Positions 17,606 through 26,956 of a DNA stretch of 64,000 nt are shown in pieces. The notes below the pieces were generated by a model, which made no database searches, had not been told where the DNA came from, and saw only the letters and a list, made by a program, of their open reading frames with translations. Numbering within the stretch: position 1 is the stretch's first letter; each line of letters opens with the position of its first letter. The translations under genes and the position numbers were made by a program. The stretch is from CAIWHR01 sp963846855 (GTDB lineage: Bacteria > Pseudomonadota > Gammaproteobacteria > Burkholderiales > Casimicrobiaceae), in contig CAWJXK010000001.1 in the NCBI GenBank assembly GCA_963846855.1, forward strand, positions 10,138 to 74,137. The letters are read 5' to 3'.

Positions 17606-19111
17606 TCACGGCGCCTTGCGCAGGTTGACGGGAGGGATCGAGAGCGCCTCCCGGTACTTCGCGATCGTGCGCCGGGCGACGAGGATGCCCTGGTCGCCGA
17701 GGATGTCCGCGATCTTGCTGTCGGTGAGCGGCGTCTTCGGATCCTCGGCGCCGACGAGCTGCTTGATCAGCGCTCGGATCGCCGTCGCCGAGGCCGCGCC
17801 ACCGGTGTCGGTCGCGACATGGCTGCCGAAGAAATACTTGAGCTCGTAGGTGCCGCGCGGGGTCAGCATGTATTTCTGCGTGGTCACGCGCGAGATCGTC
17901 GATTCGTGCAGGTCGAGCATGTCGGCGATCTCGCGCAGGACCATCGGTCGCATCGCGACCTCGCCGTGCTCGAAGAAGCGTCGCTGCCGCTCCACGATCG
18001 CCTGCGACACGCGCAGGATCGTGTCGAACCGCTGCTGCACGTTGCGGATCAGCCACTTCGCCTCCTGCAGCTGCGCCGCCAGCTGCTGGTTCGACGACTC
18101 GCGGTTGCGCGTCAGGATGTCGGCGTAGATGCGGTTCAGCCGCAGCTTGGGCATCGCCGCCTCGTTCAGCGCCGCCTGCCAGCGTCCGCGGGTCTTCTTC
18201 ACCACGACGTCCGGCACGACGTAGTTCGCCTCGGTCTTCGCGAACTGCGCGCCGGGCCGCGGGTTGAGGCTCATGATCAGCGCGCGCACCGCGCGGATGC
18301 AGGCGTCGTCGACGTGCAGCGCGCGTTTGAGCTTGGTGAAGTCGCGCGCGGCGAGCTGCGGCAGGTGCGAGGCGACCAGGGTCAGCGCCTCGGCCCGGTG
18401 CGGCGTGGCTTCGGGCAGCACCTTCAACTGCAGCGTCAGACATTCGGCGGCGTCGCGCGCGCCCACGCCCGCCGGCTCGAAGCTCTGCAGATAGCGCAGC
18501 GCGATGGAGAGCTCGTCGGGGTCGATGTCGAGCTCTTCCGGGAAGAGCTCGGCGAATTCCTCGAGCGACGTATGCAGATAGCCGTCCTCGTCGAGGGCGT
18601 CGATCAGCGCGGCGACGATCTGCCGGTCGCGCAGCGGCAGGTTCAGCATCGCGAGCTGTCCGATCAGGTGGTCGCGCAGCGTGCTGGTCGCGACCTGCTG
18701 CGGATAGAAACCATCGTCGTCGTCGTCGGCGCTCGGGGCGCCCCAGTCGGAGTCGCCGGACGAGTAGTCCTCGAAGTCGGCCCGGTCGACCGTGTCGCGC
18801 TGCCCCTCGGCATCGCGCCGCTCCTCCGTGTCGCGCGTGCCGCCGTCTTCGGCCGCACCTTCGCCTGCGTCGGCGGGCGCGCTCCGCGTCTCGGCTTCCG
18901 AAGGCGCGCGCGGGTCGACGGGCGGCGCCTCGGCCGGCGGCGCGCCTTCCTCGTCGCCCTCGGCCTTCTCGAGCAGCGGGTTCTCCTGCAGGATGCGCTC
19001 GACCTCGGCGTTGAGCTCGAGCGTCGACAGCTGCAGCAGCCGGATCGACTGTTGCAGCTGGGGCGTCAGCGTGAGGTGCTGCGTGAGCTTGAGTTGGAGC
19101 GTTTGCTTCAT
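17606..19111 (-). CDS. rpoN: RNA polymerase sigma-54 factor
   Basis: A 501-residue sigma-54. The glutamine-rich N-terminal activator-interacting region (residues 1-50, LQLKLTQHLTLTPQLQQSIR) is followed by a long acidic region II with strings of Glu, Asp and Ala (about 55-125), the core-binding domain, the helix-turn-helix IADMLDLHESTISRVT near 375 and the RpoN box VARRTIAKYREAL near 480, which reads the -24 element. Only 19 bases separate it from lptB upstream. Confidence 0.96.
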   Translation of the reverse strand: MKQTLQLKLTQHLTLTPQLQQSIRLLQLSTLELNAEVERILQENPLLEKAEGDEEGAPPAEAPPVDPRAPSEAETRSAPADAGEGAAEDGGTRDTEERRDAEGQRDTVDRADFEDYSSGDSDWGAPSADDDDDGFYPQQVATSTLRDHLIGQLAMLNLPLRDRQIVAALIDALDEDGYLHTSLEEFAELFPEELDIDPDELSIALRYLQSFEPAGVGARDAAECLTLQLKVLPEATPHRAEALTLVASHLPQLAARDFTKLKRALHVDDACIRAVRALIMSLNPRPGAQFAKTEANYVVPDVVVKKTRGRWQAALNEAAMPKLRLNRIYADILTRNRESSNQQLAAQLQEAKWLIRNVQQRFDTILRVSQAIVERQRRFFEHGEVAMRPMVLREIADMLDLHESTISRVTTQKYMLTPRGTYELKYFFGSHVATDTGGAASATAIRALIKQLVGAEDPKTPLTDSKIADILGDQGILVARRTIAKYREALSIPPVNLRKAP

Positions 19112-19130
19112 CGCGTCCGCAGCGGAGGGA

Positions 19131-19853
19131 TCAGAGCCGGAAGTGCTCGCCCAGGTAGACTTTCCTTACGGCCTCATTATAAACAATCTCGCCCGGCACG
19201 CCCGAGGCAAGGACGCGGCCCTCGTTGATGATGTAGGCGCGGTCGCAGATGCCGAGCGTCTCGCGGACGTTGTGGTCGGTGATGAGGACGCCGATTCCGC
19301 GGTCCTTGAGGAAGCCGATGATCTTCTGGATGTCCAGCACGGCGATCGGATCGACGCCGGCGAACGGCTCGTCCAGAAGGATGAAGCGGGGCCGGGTCGC
19401 GAGCGCCCGCGCGATCTCCACGCGGCGGCGCTCGCCGCCGGAGAGGCTCAGCGCCGAGGCGTCGGCCAGGTGCGAGATCGACAGATCCTCGAGCAGGGCG
19501 TCGAGGCGGTTCGAGCGGGTGTCGGCGTCGAGGTCCTGCAGCTCGAGGATCGCGCGCACGTTCTCCGCCACCGTCAGCTTGCGGAAGATCGAGGCCTCCT
19601 GCGGCAGGTACGACAATCCGAGGCGCGCACGCGAGTGGATCGGCATCCGCGAGAGGTCGCGACCGTCGAGCTCGATGCGACCGCCGTCGGCCGCCGTCAG
19701 CCCGACGATCATGTAGAAGCATGTCGTCTTGCCGGCGCCGTTGGGCCCGAGCAGGCCGACCACTTCGCCGCTCGCGACGTCGAGCGAGACGTCGTGCACG
19801 ACCGTGCGGGCCTTGTACCGCTTTTCCAGGCGGGCGACGGAGAGGTGGCTCAC
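19131..19853 (-). CDS. lptB: LPS export ABC transporter ATPase
   Basis: A 240-residue ABC ATPase that powers LPS extraction by LptFG. Walker A GPNGAGKTT is near residue 36, the Q-loop near LPQEAS, the signature LSLSGGERRRVEIARAL near 136, Walker B ILLDEPFAGVDP near 160 and the H-loop ITDHNVRE near 195. Location after lptA settles the LptB identity over other ABC ATPases. Confidence 0.96.
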   Translation of the reverse strand: MSHLSVARLEKRYKARTVVHDVSLDVASGEVVGLLGPNGAGKTTCFYMIVGLTAADGGRIELDGRDLSRMPIHSRARLGLSYLPQEASIFRKLTVAENVRAILELQDLDADTRSNRLDALLEDLSISHLADASALSLSGGERRRVEIARALATRPRFILLDEPFAGVDPIAVLDIQKIIGFLKDRGIGVLITDHNVRETLGICDRAYIINEGRVLASGVPGEIVYNEAVRKVYLGEHFRL

Positions 19854-19877
19854 GGGGGTGCGACTTCGCGGCGCACG

Positions 19878-20567
19878 CTATTTCGTCGGCTGCGGCGCGA
19901 GCTCGGTCGCGGATTTCAGCGCGGCCGGCGGCGGTGTGACGGCGGGCGGTGTCGCCGGCGCCGCCTTCGGTGCGGCCTTCGCGGCGTCCTTGCCCTTGCC
20001 GGGCATCGGCGTGTCGGACTTCGGCTGGAACACCCCGCGCACGCGCGCGCCGGCGCCCCCGGATTCGGGCGCCGCGATGATGCCGCCCCGGCCCTCGGCC
20101 TTCGCGAGCTCGGTCGCCGTGTTGTACGAAATGTAGTTGCTGCGGATCTCGTCCTGGTTGCGCCGCAGGAGCGCGCGGTCGAAGAGCTCGAGCAGCTGCT
20201 TCGTGCCGTCGTACTCGGCGCGCTGCGCGAACCCCTCGAAATACTCGTCGACGCCGTCGCGCTTCTGGCGGAACGTGATCGGGTTGCCCCATGCGGTCGC
20301 CGACATCGAGTTGTCGGGATTCTGGCGGAAGGTGATCTTGTCGGCGTGGATCACCATCGTTCCCTGCGTGATCACGACGTGCCCGATCAGCGTTCCGACC
20401 TTCGTCTCGGCGTTGACGTCGGCGGCGTCCGCGATCCAGTTGATCGGCTTCTCGCGGTCGGCGGTCTCGGCTGTGGCGACACGGGCGCCGATGGCGAGGA
20501 CAACGGCGGCAGCGACAATCGCCGCACCCGTGCGGGGCCGCCGCACGGAACGGAGCAATGAACGCAT
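19878..20567 (-). CDS. lptA: Periplasmic LPS transport protein LptA
   Basis: A 229-residue OstA-fold protein that bridges the periplasm for LPS. Residues 1-33 form a signal peptide ending TAE; the beta-jellyroll follows (ADAADVNAETKVGTLIGHVV, MVIHADKITFRQ and the YFEGFAQRAEYDGTK segment). A C-terminal tail of about 60 residues rich in Ala, Pro and Lys is longer than in E. coli. Its ATG overlaps the lptC stop by one base (TGATG). Confidence 0.93.
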   Translation of the reverse strand: MRSLLRSVRRPRTGAAIVAAAVVLAIGARVATAETADREKPINWIADAADVNAETKVGTLIGHVVITQGTMVIHADKITFRQNPDNSMSATAWGNPITFRQKRDGVDEYFEGFAQRAEYDGTKQLLELFDRALLRRNQDEIRSNYISYNTATELAKAEGRGGIIAAPESGGAGARVRGVFQPKSDTPMPGKGKDAAKAAPKAAPATPPAVTPPPAALKSATELAPQPTK

Positions 20568-21184
20568 CACTTCGAGAGGGCCTTGGGTTGCAGTGTGCCG
20601 TGCGCGCCGGAGTTGAGCTTCAGCGTGTGCGTGTTGTTGTCGAGCGACATGCCGACGGCCTCGATTATTCCACGCGGGTCCTCGATCGTCACCCGCTGGT
20701 CGGTGTCGGCCAGGCCCTTCTTCGGGACGACGCGCAGCATCTCGGTGCGCAGCGACGACGGGCCTTCCGCCGCCTTGCCCTCCGCGGCGGGGCCGGCGTC
20801 GCGGCGGGCGATCACGCCGCCGCGAAACGTCACCGTCTCGCGGTCGCCCGCGATGGTCGCGTGGTCCGCCGTGACCGACATTCCCGGCTTGCCGGGCTCG
20901 GTGAGCGCGAGCGAAGGCGAGAGGACGTCGACGGTATCGGTGTCCGGATGATGCTCGGCACGCTTCGCGGTCAGCGACTCGCGCACGCGCCCGGCGTCGT
21001 CCAGCGCGAACGCGCGAATGTTCTCGATGTAGATGTCGGGATCGTGGCGGGCGCTGCCGTCGCGCCGCGCCGCCGGAGGCTGCACCTGCGCGTCGAGCCA
21101 GTACGTGAGCGCCGCCAGGCTGCCAAGGAACAGCGCCGGCGACCACGCGGTCAGTCGGTCGAGGATCCCGCGGGCGCCGCTCAA
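20567..21184 (-). CDS. lptC: LPS export inner-membrane protein LptC
   Basis: A 205-residue bitopic protein with one N-terminal membrane helix (about residues 11-27, PALFLGSLAALTYWLDA) and a periplasmic OstA-like domain (DPDIYIENIRAFALDDAG onward). It passes LPS from LptBFG to LptA. The only start that fits is TTG at 21184, which overlaps the kdsC stop (TTGA); no ATG lies before the membrane helix. This points to translational coupling to kdsC. Confidence 0.9.
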   Translation of the reverse strand: MSGARGILDRLTAWSPALFLGSLAALTYWLDAQVQPPAARRDGSARHDPDIYIENIRAFALDDAGRVRESLTAKRAEHHPDTDTVDVLSPSLALTEPGKPGMSVTADHATIAGDRETVTFRGGVIARRDAGPAAEGKAAEGPSSLRTEMLRVVPKKGLADTDQRVTIEDPRGIIEAVGMSLDNNTHTLKLNSGAHGTLQPKALSK

Positions 21185-21744
21185 GGCCGGCCTCCGTCCG
21201 CGCTGACGGTGAACGCGTCCCGCTGCGCGTCGAGCGCGCCCTGCGCTGCAAGGATGAGCTCGCAGACCTCGCGCACGGCGCCCCGCCCGCCGTCGCGCCG
21301 CGTCACGTAATGCGCGCGGCTCGTCACCGCGTGCGGCGCGTGTGGCACGGCGACGCCCAAACCGCAGTGCAGGATCAGCGGAAGGTCCGGCAGGTCGTCG
21401 CCGATGTGCGCGCACGCGGCACCCGACAGGCCGAGCTCGGCGCGCAGGCGCTCCCACGGCGTGAGCTTGTCCTCCGAGCCTTGCAGCAGTCGCGTGACGC
21501 CGAGCGCCTTCGCCCGGTGCGCAACCGCGGGCGCATTGCTGCCGGTGATCCACGCGACCGTGACGCCCGCGCCGGCGAGCATCTTGATGCCCACGCCGTC
21601 GAGCGACGAAAACGCCTTCATCTCCCGGCCGTCGTCGCCGTAGTAGAGGCGACCGTCGGTCAGCACGCCGTCGACGTCGCACGTGAGGAGCCGGATGCCC
21701 CGCGCGCGCCGCGCGAGCTCGTCGGGCAACGGCTCGGGGCTCAT
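21181..21744 (-). CDS. kdsC: 3-deoxy-D-manno-octulosonate 8-phosphate phosphatase
   Basis: A 187-residue HAD phosphatase without a large cap that makes free KDO for LPS. Motif I LLTCDVDGVLTDGRLYY lies near residue 20, GSNAPAV near 70, and IGDDLPDLPLI near 115. The ATG overlaps the kdsD stop by 4 bases. Confidence 0.94.
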   Translation of the reverse strand: MSPEPLPDELARRARGIRLLTCDVDGVLTDGRLYYGDDGREMKAFSSLDGVGIKMLAGAGVTVAWITGSNAPAVAHRAKALGVTRLLQGSEDKLTPWERLRAELGLSGAACAHIGDDLPDLPLILHCGLGVAVPHAPHAVTSRAHYVTRRDGGRGAVREVCELILAAQGALDAQRDAFTVSADGGRP

Positions 21745-22775
21745 ACGACGCGGGCGCGGAACAGGTCGTGCATGTGCAGCGCGCCGACCAGCTTGCCGGT
21801 CGCGTCGACGACCAGCAACGCCATCTTCTTCGGCGGCGCCTCCATGAGGTCGACGCACTCGATCGCGAGGCGCTCGGGGCCGATGGTCAGCGGCGCGCGC
21901 GTCATCACGTCGGCGATGCGCGCGGCGCCGAAGTCGCGCACGCGATCGAGGCAGCGGCGCAGATCGCCGTCGGTGAAGATGCCACTGACCTTGCCGTCGG
22001 CGTCGACCACCGCCGTCATGCCCATGCCCTTGCCGCTCATCTCGACGACGGCCTGCGCGAGCGTCGCGTCGTGCGGCACGACCGGCAGGTCGCGCCCGGT
22101 CTTCATCACGTCGCGCACGCGCGTCAGCAGGCGCCGGCCGAGCGCGCCGCCGGGATGCGAGCGCGCGAAATCCTCGACCGAGAATCCGCGCGCGTCGAGC
22201 AGCGCCAGCGCCAGCGCGTCGCCCAGCGCGAGTGCTGCGGTCGTGCTGGCCGTCGGCGCGAGGCCGAGCGGGCAGGCTTCGCTGTCGACGGCGGCGTCGA
22301 GGTGAACGTCCGCGGCCTGCGCGAGCGACGAGTCCTCGTTGCCGGTCAGCGCGATGATCGACGCGCCCTGGCGCTTCAAGTGCGGCAGCAGGTGAACGAG
22401 CTCGTCGGTCTCGCCCGAATTGGACAGCATCACCACGACGTCACCGGGCGCGATCATGCCGAGGTCGCCGTGGCCGGCCTCGGCCGGATGCACGAAGAAG
22501 GCCGGCGTTCCGGTGGACGCGAACGTGGCCGCGAGCTTGTGCGCGATGTGGCCGGACTTTCCGATGCCGGACACGACGACGCGGCCGCTGGAACGCAGAA
22601 TGAGCAGCACGGCGGCCGCGAACGGCGCGTCGAGACGCGCCGCGAGCCCCGTGATCGCGGCGGCCTCGGTCGTCAGGACGTCGCGCGCGAGCGCGAGCGC
22701 GCGCGCCGCGTCGAAGCCCGCGCCGTCCGCGGACGGCGTCGCGGTGGCTGGGGCGATGGCCCTCTCGACGGTCAT
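21741..22775 (-). CDS. kdsD: Arabinose-5-phosphate isomerase
   Basis: A 344-residue enzyme that converts ribulose-5-phosphate to arabinose-5-phosphate, the first step to KDO. The SIS domain has VVVSGIGKSGHIAHKLA near residue 66 and SNSGETDELVHLLP near 118; two CBS domains fill the C-terminal 130 residues (MKTGRDLPVVPHDATL and MTRAPLTIGPE). The N-terminus is about 20 residues longer than in E. coli KdsD. It is the first gene of the minus-strand kds-lpt-rpoN operon; an AGTATA (complement TATACT) box lies at 22783-22788, too close to the start for a confident promoter call. Confidence 0.93.
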   Translation of the reverse strand: MTVERAIAPATATPSADGAGFDAARALALARDVLTTEAAAITGLAARLDAPFAAAVLLILRSSGRVVVSGIGKSGHIAHKLAATFASTGTPAFFVHPAEAGHGDLGMIAPGDVVVMLSNSGETDELVHLLPHLKRQGASIIALTGNEDSSLAQAADVHLDAAVDSEACPLGLAPTASTTAALALGDALALALLDARGFSVEDFARSHPGGALGRRLLTRVRDVMKTGRDLPVVPHDATLAQAVVEMSGKGMGMTAVVDADGKVSGIFTDGDLRRCLDRVRDFGAARIADVMTRAPLTIGPERLAIECVDLMEAPPKKMALLVVDATGKLVGALHMHDLFRARVV

Positions 22776-22839
22776 GCGGGCCAGTATAGCTCAGGGGGCA
22801 GGGGCAGCCGGGTCGCGCCGCGACGCTATGCTACAGTCA

Positions 22840-23150
22840 GGAAACCTCTGAACACGTCCCACGCGGTTGCGCCGCAGCGCCAAATGCGGATGCATGCCTC
22901 ATTTGGCAACTGAGGCGCGACGAAGGTCGTAGTTCACACTACGATTCCGAGGAGCGCGGCAAAGCAGGCGCCGCATTTGGCAGCAGCCCGAAGGGTCGGG
23001 GCTTTTCGGGCGGTCTGCTCATTTTGGTAAATGAGCGCGAGGCTCGCCAAGGGGGCCGGCCATTGGCTTCGCCTCGCCTCATTTGGCAACTGAGGCAGCC
23101 CATCCCGAAAAGCCTCCGTCGCAATCGCGTGCGATGTGTTTAGAGGTTCC
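22840..23150 (+). mobile_element. MITE-like element, copy A
   Basis: A 311-bp non-coding element. The left end GAAACCTCTGAACACGTCCC and the complement of the right end (GGAACCTCTAAACACATCG) form imperfect terminal inverted repeats of about 31 bp. A 21-bp palindrome GCCTCA-N9-TGAGGC occurs twice (22896-22916 and 23076-23096), and a 7-bp-stem hairpin (TCGTAGT/ACTACGA) lies at 22927-22944. The same element lies inverted at 28558-28915. The ends resemble IS5-family ends, but no transposase is present and I see no clear target duplication. It ends 45 bases before the cation/proton antiporter gene. Confidence 0.8.
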
Positions 23151-23195
23151 GAAGCGCTCGCGGCCGCGCGCGCGCTGCACCGGCCCTGATCCACG

Positions 23196-25160
23196 ATGCC
23201 GCAAACGCTGCAACTCATTCTCGTATTGCTCGGCGCCGCGGTGGTCGTCGTGGTCATCTGCAGGCTGATCCGGCTGCCGCCCATCCTCGGTTACCTGGCG
23301 GTCGGACTCGGCGTCGGCCCGCATGCGCTGGCGCTCGTTCCCGACACCGAGAACGTGCGCGATCTCGCCGAGTTCGGCATCGTCTTCCTGATGTTCTCGA
23401 TCGGCCTCGAGTTCAGCCTGCCGCAGCTGAAGTCGATGCGGCGCGCGGTGTTCGGCCTCGGGCTCGCGCAGGTCGCGATCACGACCGCGGCGGCAATGCT
23501 CGCGCTGTACCTCATCGGTTGGGGCTGGCAGGCCGGTTTCGCGCTGGGCGGCGCGCTCGCGATGAGCTCGACCGCCATCGTCTCGAAAATGCTCGCCGAG
23601 CGCATGGAGCTCGGCACCGCACATGGCCGCGACGTGATGAGCATCCTGCTCTTCCAGGACCTCGCGGTCGTCGCGTTCCTGATCGCCTTGCCCTCGCTTG
23701 GCAAGAGCGGCGGTGAGGTCGCGACCGACCTCGGCGTCGCCGCGCTGAAGGCCGCCGCCGCGCTCGGGCTCATCCTGTTCGCCGGGCAGCAGCCGATGCG
23801 CGCATGGTTCCACGTCATCGCGCGACAGAAGAGCGCCGAACTCTTCATGCTGAACGTGCTGCTCGTCACGCTGGGGCTCGCCGCGATCACGCAGTTCGCC
23901 GGGCTCTCGCTCGCGCTGGGCGCGTTCCTCGCCGGCATGCTGATCGCCGAGACCGAGTACCGCTACCAGGTCGAGGAGGACATCAAGCCGTTCCGCGACG
24001 TGCTGCTGGGCCTGTTCTTCGTCACTGTCGGCATGGCGCTCGATCCGGCGCAGGTCGTCGCCAACTGGGAATGGGTGCTGCTGCTCCTCGTCGGCCCGGT
24101 CGCCGCCAAGCTCGCCCTGATCGTCTTGCTCTCGCGGCTATTTGGCGCATCGCTGGCCACGGCGCTGCGCACCGGCTTCTACCTCGCGCAGGCCGGGGAA
24201 TTCTCTCTTGTCATGCTGGCGCTCGCCTTCGACGGGAAGATCCTCGGGCCGCCGGTCACGCAGATCGTCCTCGCGGCGATGATCCTGTCGATGTTGAGCG
24301 CGCCGTTCATCATCCATTTCGCCGAGCCCATCGTGCGCCGGTTCACCGCCAACGACTGGCTGGCGCGCGCCGCACAGGTGACGCGGATCGCCGCGACGAC
24401 GATGGCGCGGCAAGACCACGTGATCGTCTGCGGCTACGGCCGCAGCGGCCAGAACCTCACGCGGATGCTCGAAGCGGAAGACATTCCGTTCATCGCGCTC
24501 GACTCCGACCCTCAACGCGTGCGCGAGGCGGCGGCCGATGGCGGAAACGTCGTGTACGGCGACGCGAAGCGCCGCGAGGCGCTCGTTGCCGCAGGCCTCG
24601 CGAAGGCGCGGGCGCTCGTCATCACGTTCAACGACACGCCGGCGGCGCGCAAGATCCTCCATCACGCGCACCAGGAGCGTCCCGATCTTCCGGTGATCGT
24701 GCGCACGCTCGACGACAGCGAGATCGAGGCGCTGCTGACCGCGGGCGCGACCGAGGTCGTACCCGAGGTGCTCGAAGGCAGCTTGATGCTCGCGATGCAT
24801 TCGCTTCTGGTGCTGGGCGTGCCGCTCAACCGCGTGCTGAAGCGGCTCCACACGATCCGCGAAGAGCGCTACAGCCTCTTCCGTGGATTCTTCCATGGCG
24901 CATCCGACGCCGCCGACGCCGCCGACAACCTCCAGCCGCGGCTGCACTCGGTGCTGCTGCCGGAGCGCGCTTTCGCGGCCGGGAAGGCGCTCGCGTCGCT
25001 TGGCATCGACGGGCTGGTCGAGGTGACCGGCGTGCGGCGCCGCGGCTCGCCTCCGCAGCGACCGCCTCCCGAGTGGGTCTTCGAGAGCGGCGACATCGTC
25101 GTGCTGCTCGGGCGGCCGGAAGAACTCTCGCTGGCGGAGCAGAAGCTGCTTCAGGGTTGA
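23196..25160 (+). CDS. CPA2-family monovalent cation:proton antiporter with RCK domain
   Basis: A 654-residue membrane protein of the KefB/YbaL type that exchanges K+ or Na+ for H+. About twelve to thirteen hydrophobic segments fill residues 1-385, including the conserved GIVFLMFSIGLEFS and LGAFLAGMLIAETEYRYQVE. A cytoplasmic TrkA-N/RCK domain begins at HVIVCGYGRSGQNLTRML near residue 408, with the nucleotide fold and YGDAKRREALVAAGL, followed by a TrkA-C-like tail. It is transcribed away from kdsD; copy A of the mobile element fills the gap before it. Confidence 0.9.
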   Translation: MPQTLQLILVLLGAAVVVVVICRLIRLPPILGYLAVGLGVGPHALALVPDTENVRDLAEFGIVFLMFSIGLEFSLPQLKSMRRAVFGLGLAQVAITTAAAMLALYLIGWGWQAGFALGGALAMSSTAIVSKMLAERMELGTAHGRDVMSILLFQDLAVVAFLIALPSLGKSGGEVATDLGVAALKAAAALGLILFAGQQPMRAWFHVIARQKSAELFMLNVLLVTLGLAAITQFAGLSLALGAFLAGMLIAETEYRYQVEEDIKPFRDVLLGLFFVTVGMALDPAQVVANWEWVLLLLVGPVAAKLALIVLLSRLFGASLATALRTGFYLAQAGEFSLVMLALAFDGKILGPPVTQIVLAAMILSMLSAPFIIHFAEPIVRRFTANDWLARAAQVTRIAATTMARQDHVIVCGYGRSGQNLTRMLEAEDIPFIALDSDPQRVREAAADGGNVVYGDAKRREALVAAGLAKARALVITFNDTPAARKILHHAHQERPDLPVIVRTLDDSEIEALLTAGATEVVPEVLEGSLMLAMHSLLVLGVPLNRVLKRLHTIREERYSLFRGFFHGASDAADAADNLQPRLHSVLLPERAFAAGKALASLGIDGLVEVTGVRRRGSPPQRPPPEWVFESGDIVVLLGRPEELSLAEQKLLQG

Positions 25161-25244
25161 GCCTTACTCCTGCGACAACGCTTCCGCCTGCGCGACTTGC
25201 GGGCCGCTCAATCCGTGCTCGCCACGCCAACTGACCGTGGGTCA

Positions 25245-25273
25245 TTGTTGTGGCCGAGGCCGCACGCTACAAT
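25245..25273 (+). promoter_or_regulatory. Sigma-70 promoter of the mla operon
   Basis: TTGTTG at 25245-25250 and TACAAT at 25268-25273 are separated by exactly 17 bases. The start of mlaF follows 36 bases after the -10 box. Both hexamers are four or more matches to consensus. Confidence 0.6.
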
Positions 25274-25308
25274 CGCCCTCTTTCGTTCCGAGCGCCCACG
25301 AGCCGTCG

Positions 25309-26145
25309 ATGCATTCCGGTGAGAAATCCAGTCCGGCGCCCACGGCGCGCGAAATCGCGGTCGAGCTCGCCGACGTCCGCTACGGCTACGACCGGAGACC
25401 CGTGCTCGACGGGATCTCGATGCAGATTCCGCGCGGCAAGGTCGTCGCGATCATGGGCGGATCGGGCTGCGGCAAGACGACGATCCTTCGGCTGATCGGC
25501 GGCCAGATCAAGCCATGGTCGGGACGCGTGACGGTCGCGGGGCAGTCGGTGCCGGACCTCGACCGCGACGCGCTCTTCGCGATGCGCCGGAAGTTCGGGA
25601 TGCTGTTCCAGTTCGGCGCGCTGTTCACCGACATGTCCGTCTTCGAGAACGTCGCCTTCGCGCTGCGCGAGCACACCGACCTGCCCGAGGAGCTGATCCG
25701 CGATCTCGTGCTGATGAAGCTGCACGCGGTCGGGTTGCGCGGCGCCGCGCAGCTCGCGCCCTCCGAGCTCTCCGGCGGCATGGCGCGACGGGTGGCGCTC
25801 GCGCGGGCGATCGCGCTCGACCCCATGCTGGTGCTCTACGACGAGCCGTTCGCGGGGCTCGACCCGATCTCGCTCGGCGTCGTCGGCCAGCTGATCCGCC
25901 GGCTCAACGACGCCCTCGGCATCACGTCGATCGTCGTCACGCACGACGTCTACGAGTCGCTCAAGATGGTCGACTACATGTATTTCGTCTCGGCCGGTCG
26001 GATCGTCGCGCAGGGCACGCCGGACGAAGTGCGCGCTTCCCACGAGGCATTCGTACGCCAGTTCGTCGACGGCGCTGCGGATGGTCCGGTGCCGTTCCAC
26101 TATCCGGCCACCGCCTACAGGACGGAGCTCTTCGCCGATGATTGA
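25309..26145 (+). CDS. mlaF: Phospholipid ABC transporter ATPase MlaF
   Basis: A 278-residue ABC ATPase that drives retrograde phospholipid transport at the inner membrane. Walker A GGSGCGKTT is near residue 52, signature ELSGGMARRVALARAI near 153, Walker B LYDEPFAGLDP near 178 and the H-loop VVTHDV near 211. The ATG at 25309 lies in CGATGCATTCCGG; no better start is nearer the domain. The gene overlaps mlaE by 8 bases and is the first of mlaFEDACB. Confidence 0.94.
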   Translation: MHSGEKSSPAPTAREIAVELADVRYGYDRRPVLDGISMQIPRGKVVAIMGGSGCGKTTILRLIGGQIKPWSGRVTVAGQSVPDLDRDALFAMRRKFGMLFQFGALFTDMSVFENVAFALREHTDLPEELIRDLVLMKLHAVGLRGAAQLAPSELSGGMARRVALARAIALDPMLVLYDEPFAGLDPISLGVVGQLIRRLNDALGITSIVVTHDVYESLKMVDYMYFVSAGRIVAQGTPDEVRASHEAFVRQFVDGAADGPVPFHYPATAYRTELFADD

Positions 26146-26956
26146 GCCCGGCCACGCCGTGGGGAACGGGCTCGCCAGCGTGTTCCGGCGCGTCGGCCGC
26201 GCGACGGCCGACGGGCTCACCCGGTTCGGGTATGCGGCGCGTTTCTTCGTCACGGTGGTGCGGGAATCGCCCGCTGCGTTCCGGCGCATCCACCTCACGC
26301 TGCGGGAAATCTACTTTTCCGGCGTGCTCTCGCTCATCATCATTCTCATCTCGGGACTCTTCGTCGGGATGGTGCTGGCGCTGCAGGGCTACGACGTGCT
26401 GCAGCGCTACGGCGCGGACCAGTCGCTCGGCGTCCTCGTCGCGCTCTCGCTCGTCCGCGAGCTGGGACCGGTCGTGGCCGGCCTCCTCTTCGCGAGCCGC
26501 GCCGGCAGCGCGATCACCGCGGAGATCGGTCTCATGAAGGCGACCGAGCAGATCTCGGCGATGGAAATGATGGCGGTCGATCCGCTCGCCCGCGTCGTCG
26601 CACCGCGCTTCTGGGGCGGGGTCATCTCGATGCCGCTGCTGGCGGCGCTGTTCTCGACGCTGGGCGTGTTCGGCGCGTATCTCGTCGGTGTGCGGCTCCT
26701 CGGCATCGACGCCGGCGCGTTCTGGGGCAACATGCGGGCCGCCGTCGACTTCCGCCACGATATCCTCAACGGCATCATCAAGAGCGTCGTGTTCGGCGTC
26801 GCCGTAAGCCTGATCGCCGTGTTCGAGGGCTACGACGCGAAGCCCACCGCCGAGGGCGTGTCGAGCGCCACGACGCGCACCGTCGTCTACAGCTCGCTTA
26901 CCATCCTCGCGCTCGATTTCGTGCTCACCGTTTTCATGTTCCGGGGGTTCACATGA
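26138..26956 (+). CDS. mlaE: Phospholipid ABC transporter permease MlaE
   Basis: A 272-residue MlaE/YrbE permease. An N-terminal amphipathic helix is followed by about five membrane segments; family signatures are GLFVGMVLALQGYDVLQ near residue 72, LVRELGPVVAGLLFASRAGS near 108 and EQISAMEMMAVDPL near 138. It forms the membrane core with MlaF, MlaD and MlaB. Its TGA stop is in an ATGA context with the insertion that now separates it from mlaD. Confidence 0.95.
   Translation: MIEPGHAVGNGLASVFRRVGRATADGLTRFGYAARFFVTVVRESPAAFRRIHLTLREIYFSGVLSLIIILISGLFVGMVLALQGYDVLQRYGADQSLGVLVALSLVRELGPVVAGLLFASRAGSAITAEIGLMKATEQISAMEMMAVDPLARVVAPRFWGGVISMPLLAALFSTLGVFGAYLVGVRLLGIDAGAFWGNMRAAVDFRHDILNGIIKSVVFGVAVSLIAVFEGYDAKPTAEGVSSATTRTVVYSSLTILALDFVLTVFMFRGFT

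Noticed and set aside
22934..23284. Minus-strand frames across MITE copy A
   Set aside because: They cross the terminal repeats and the kefB-type gene start and match no transposase.
23079..23813. A 244-codon minus-strand frame opposite the antiporter gene
   Set aside because: Charged low-complexity translation typical of the antisense strand of GC-rich genes.
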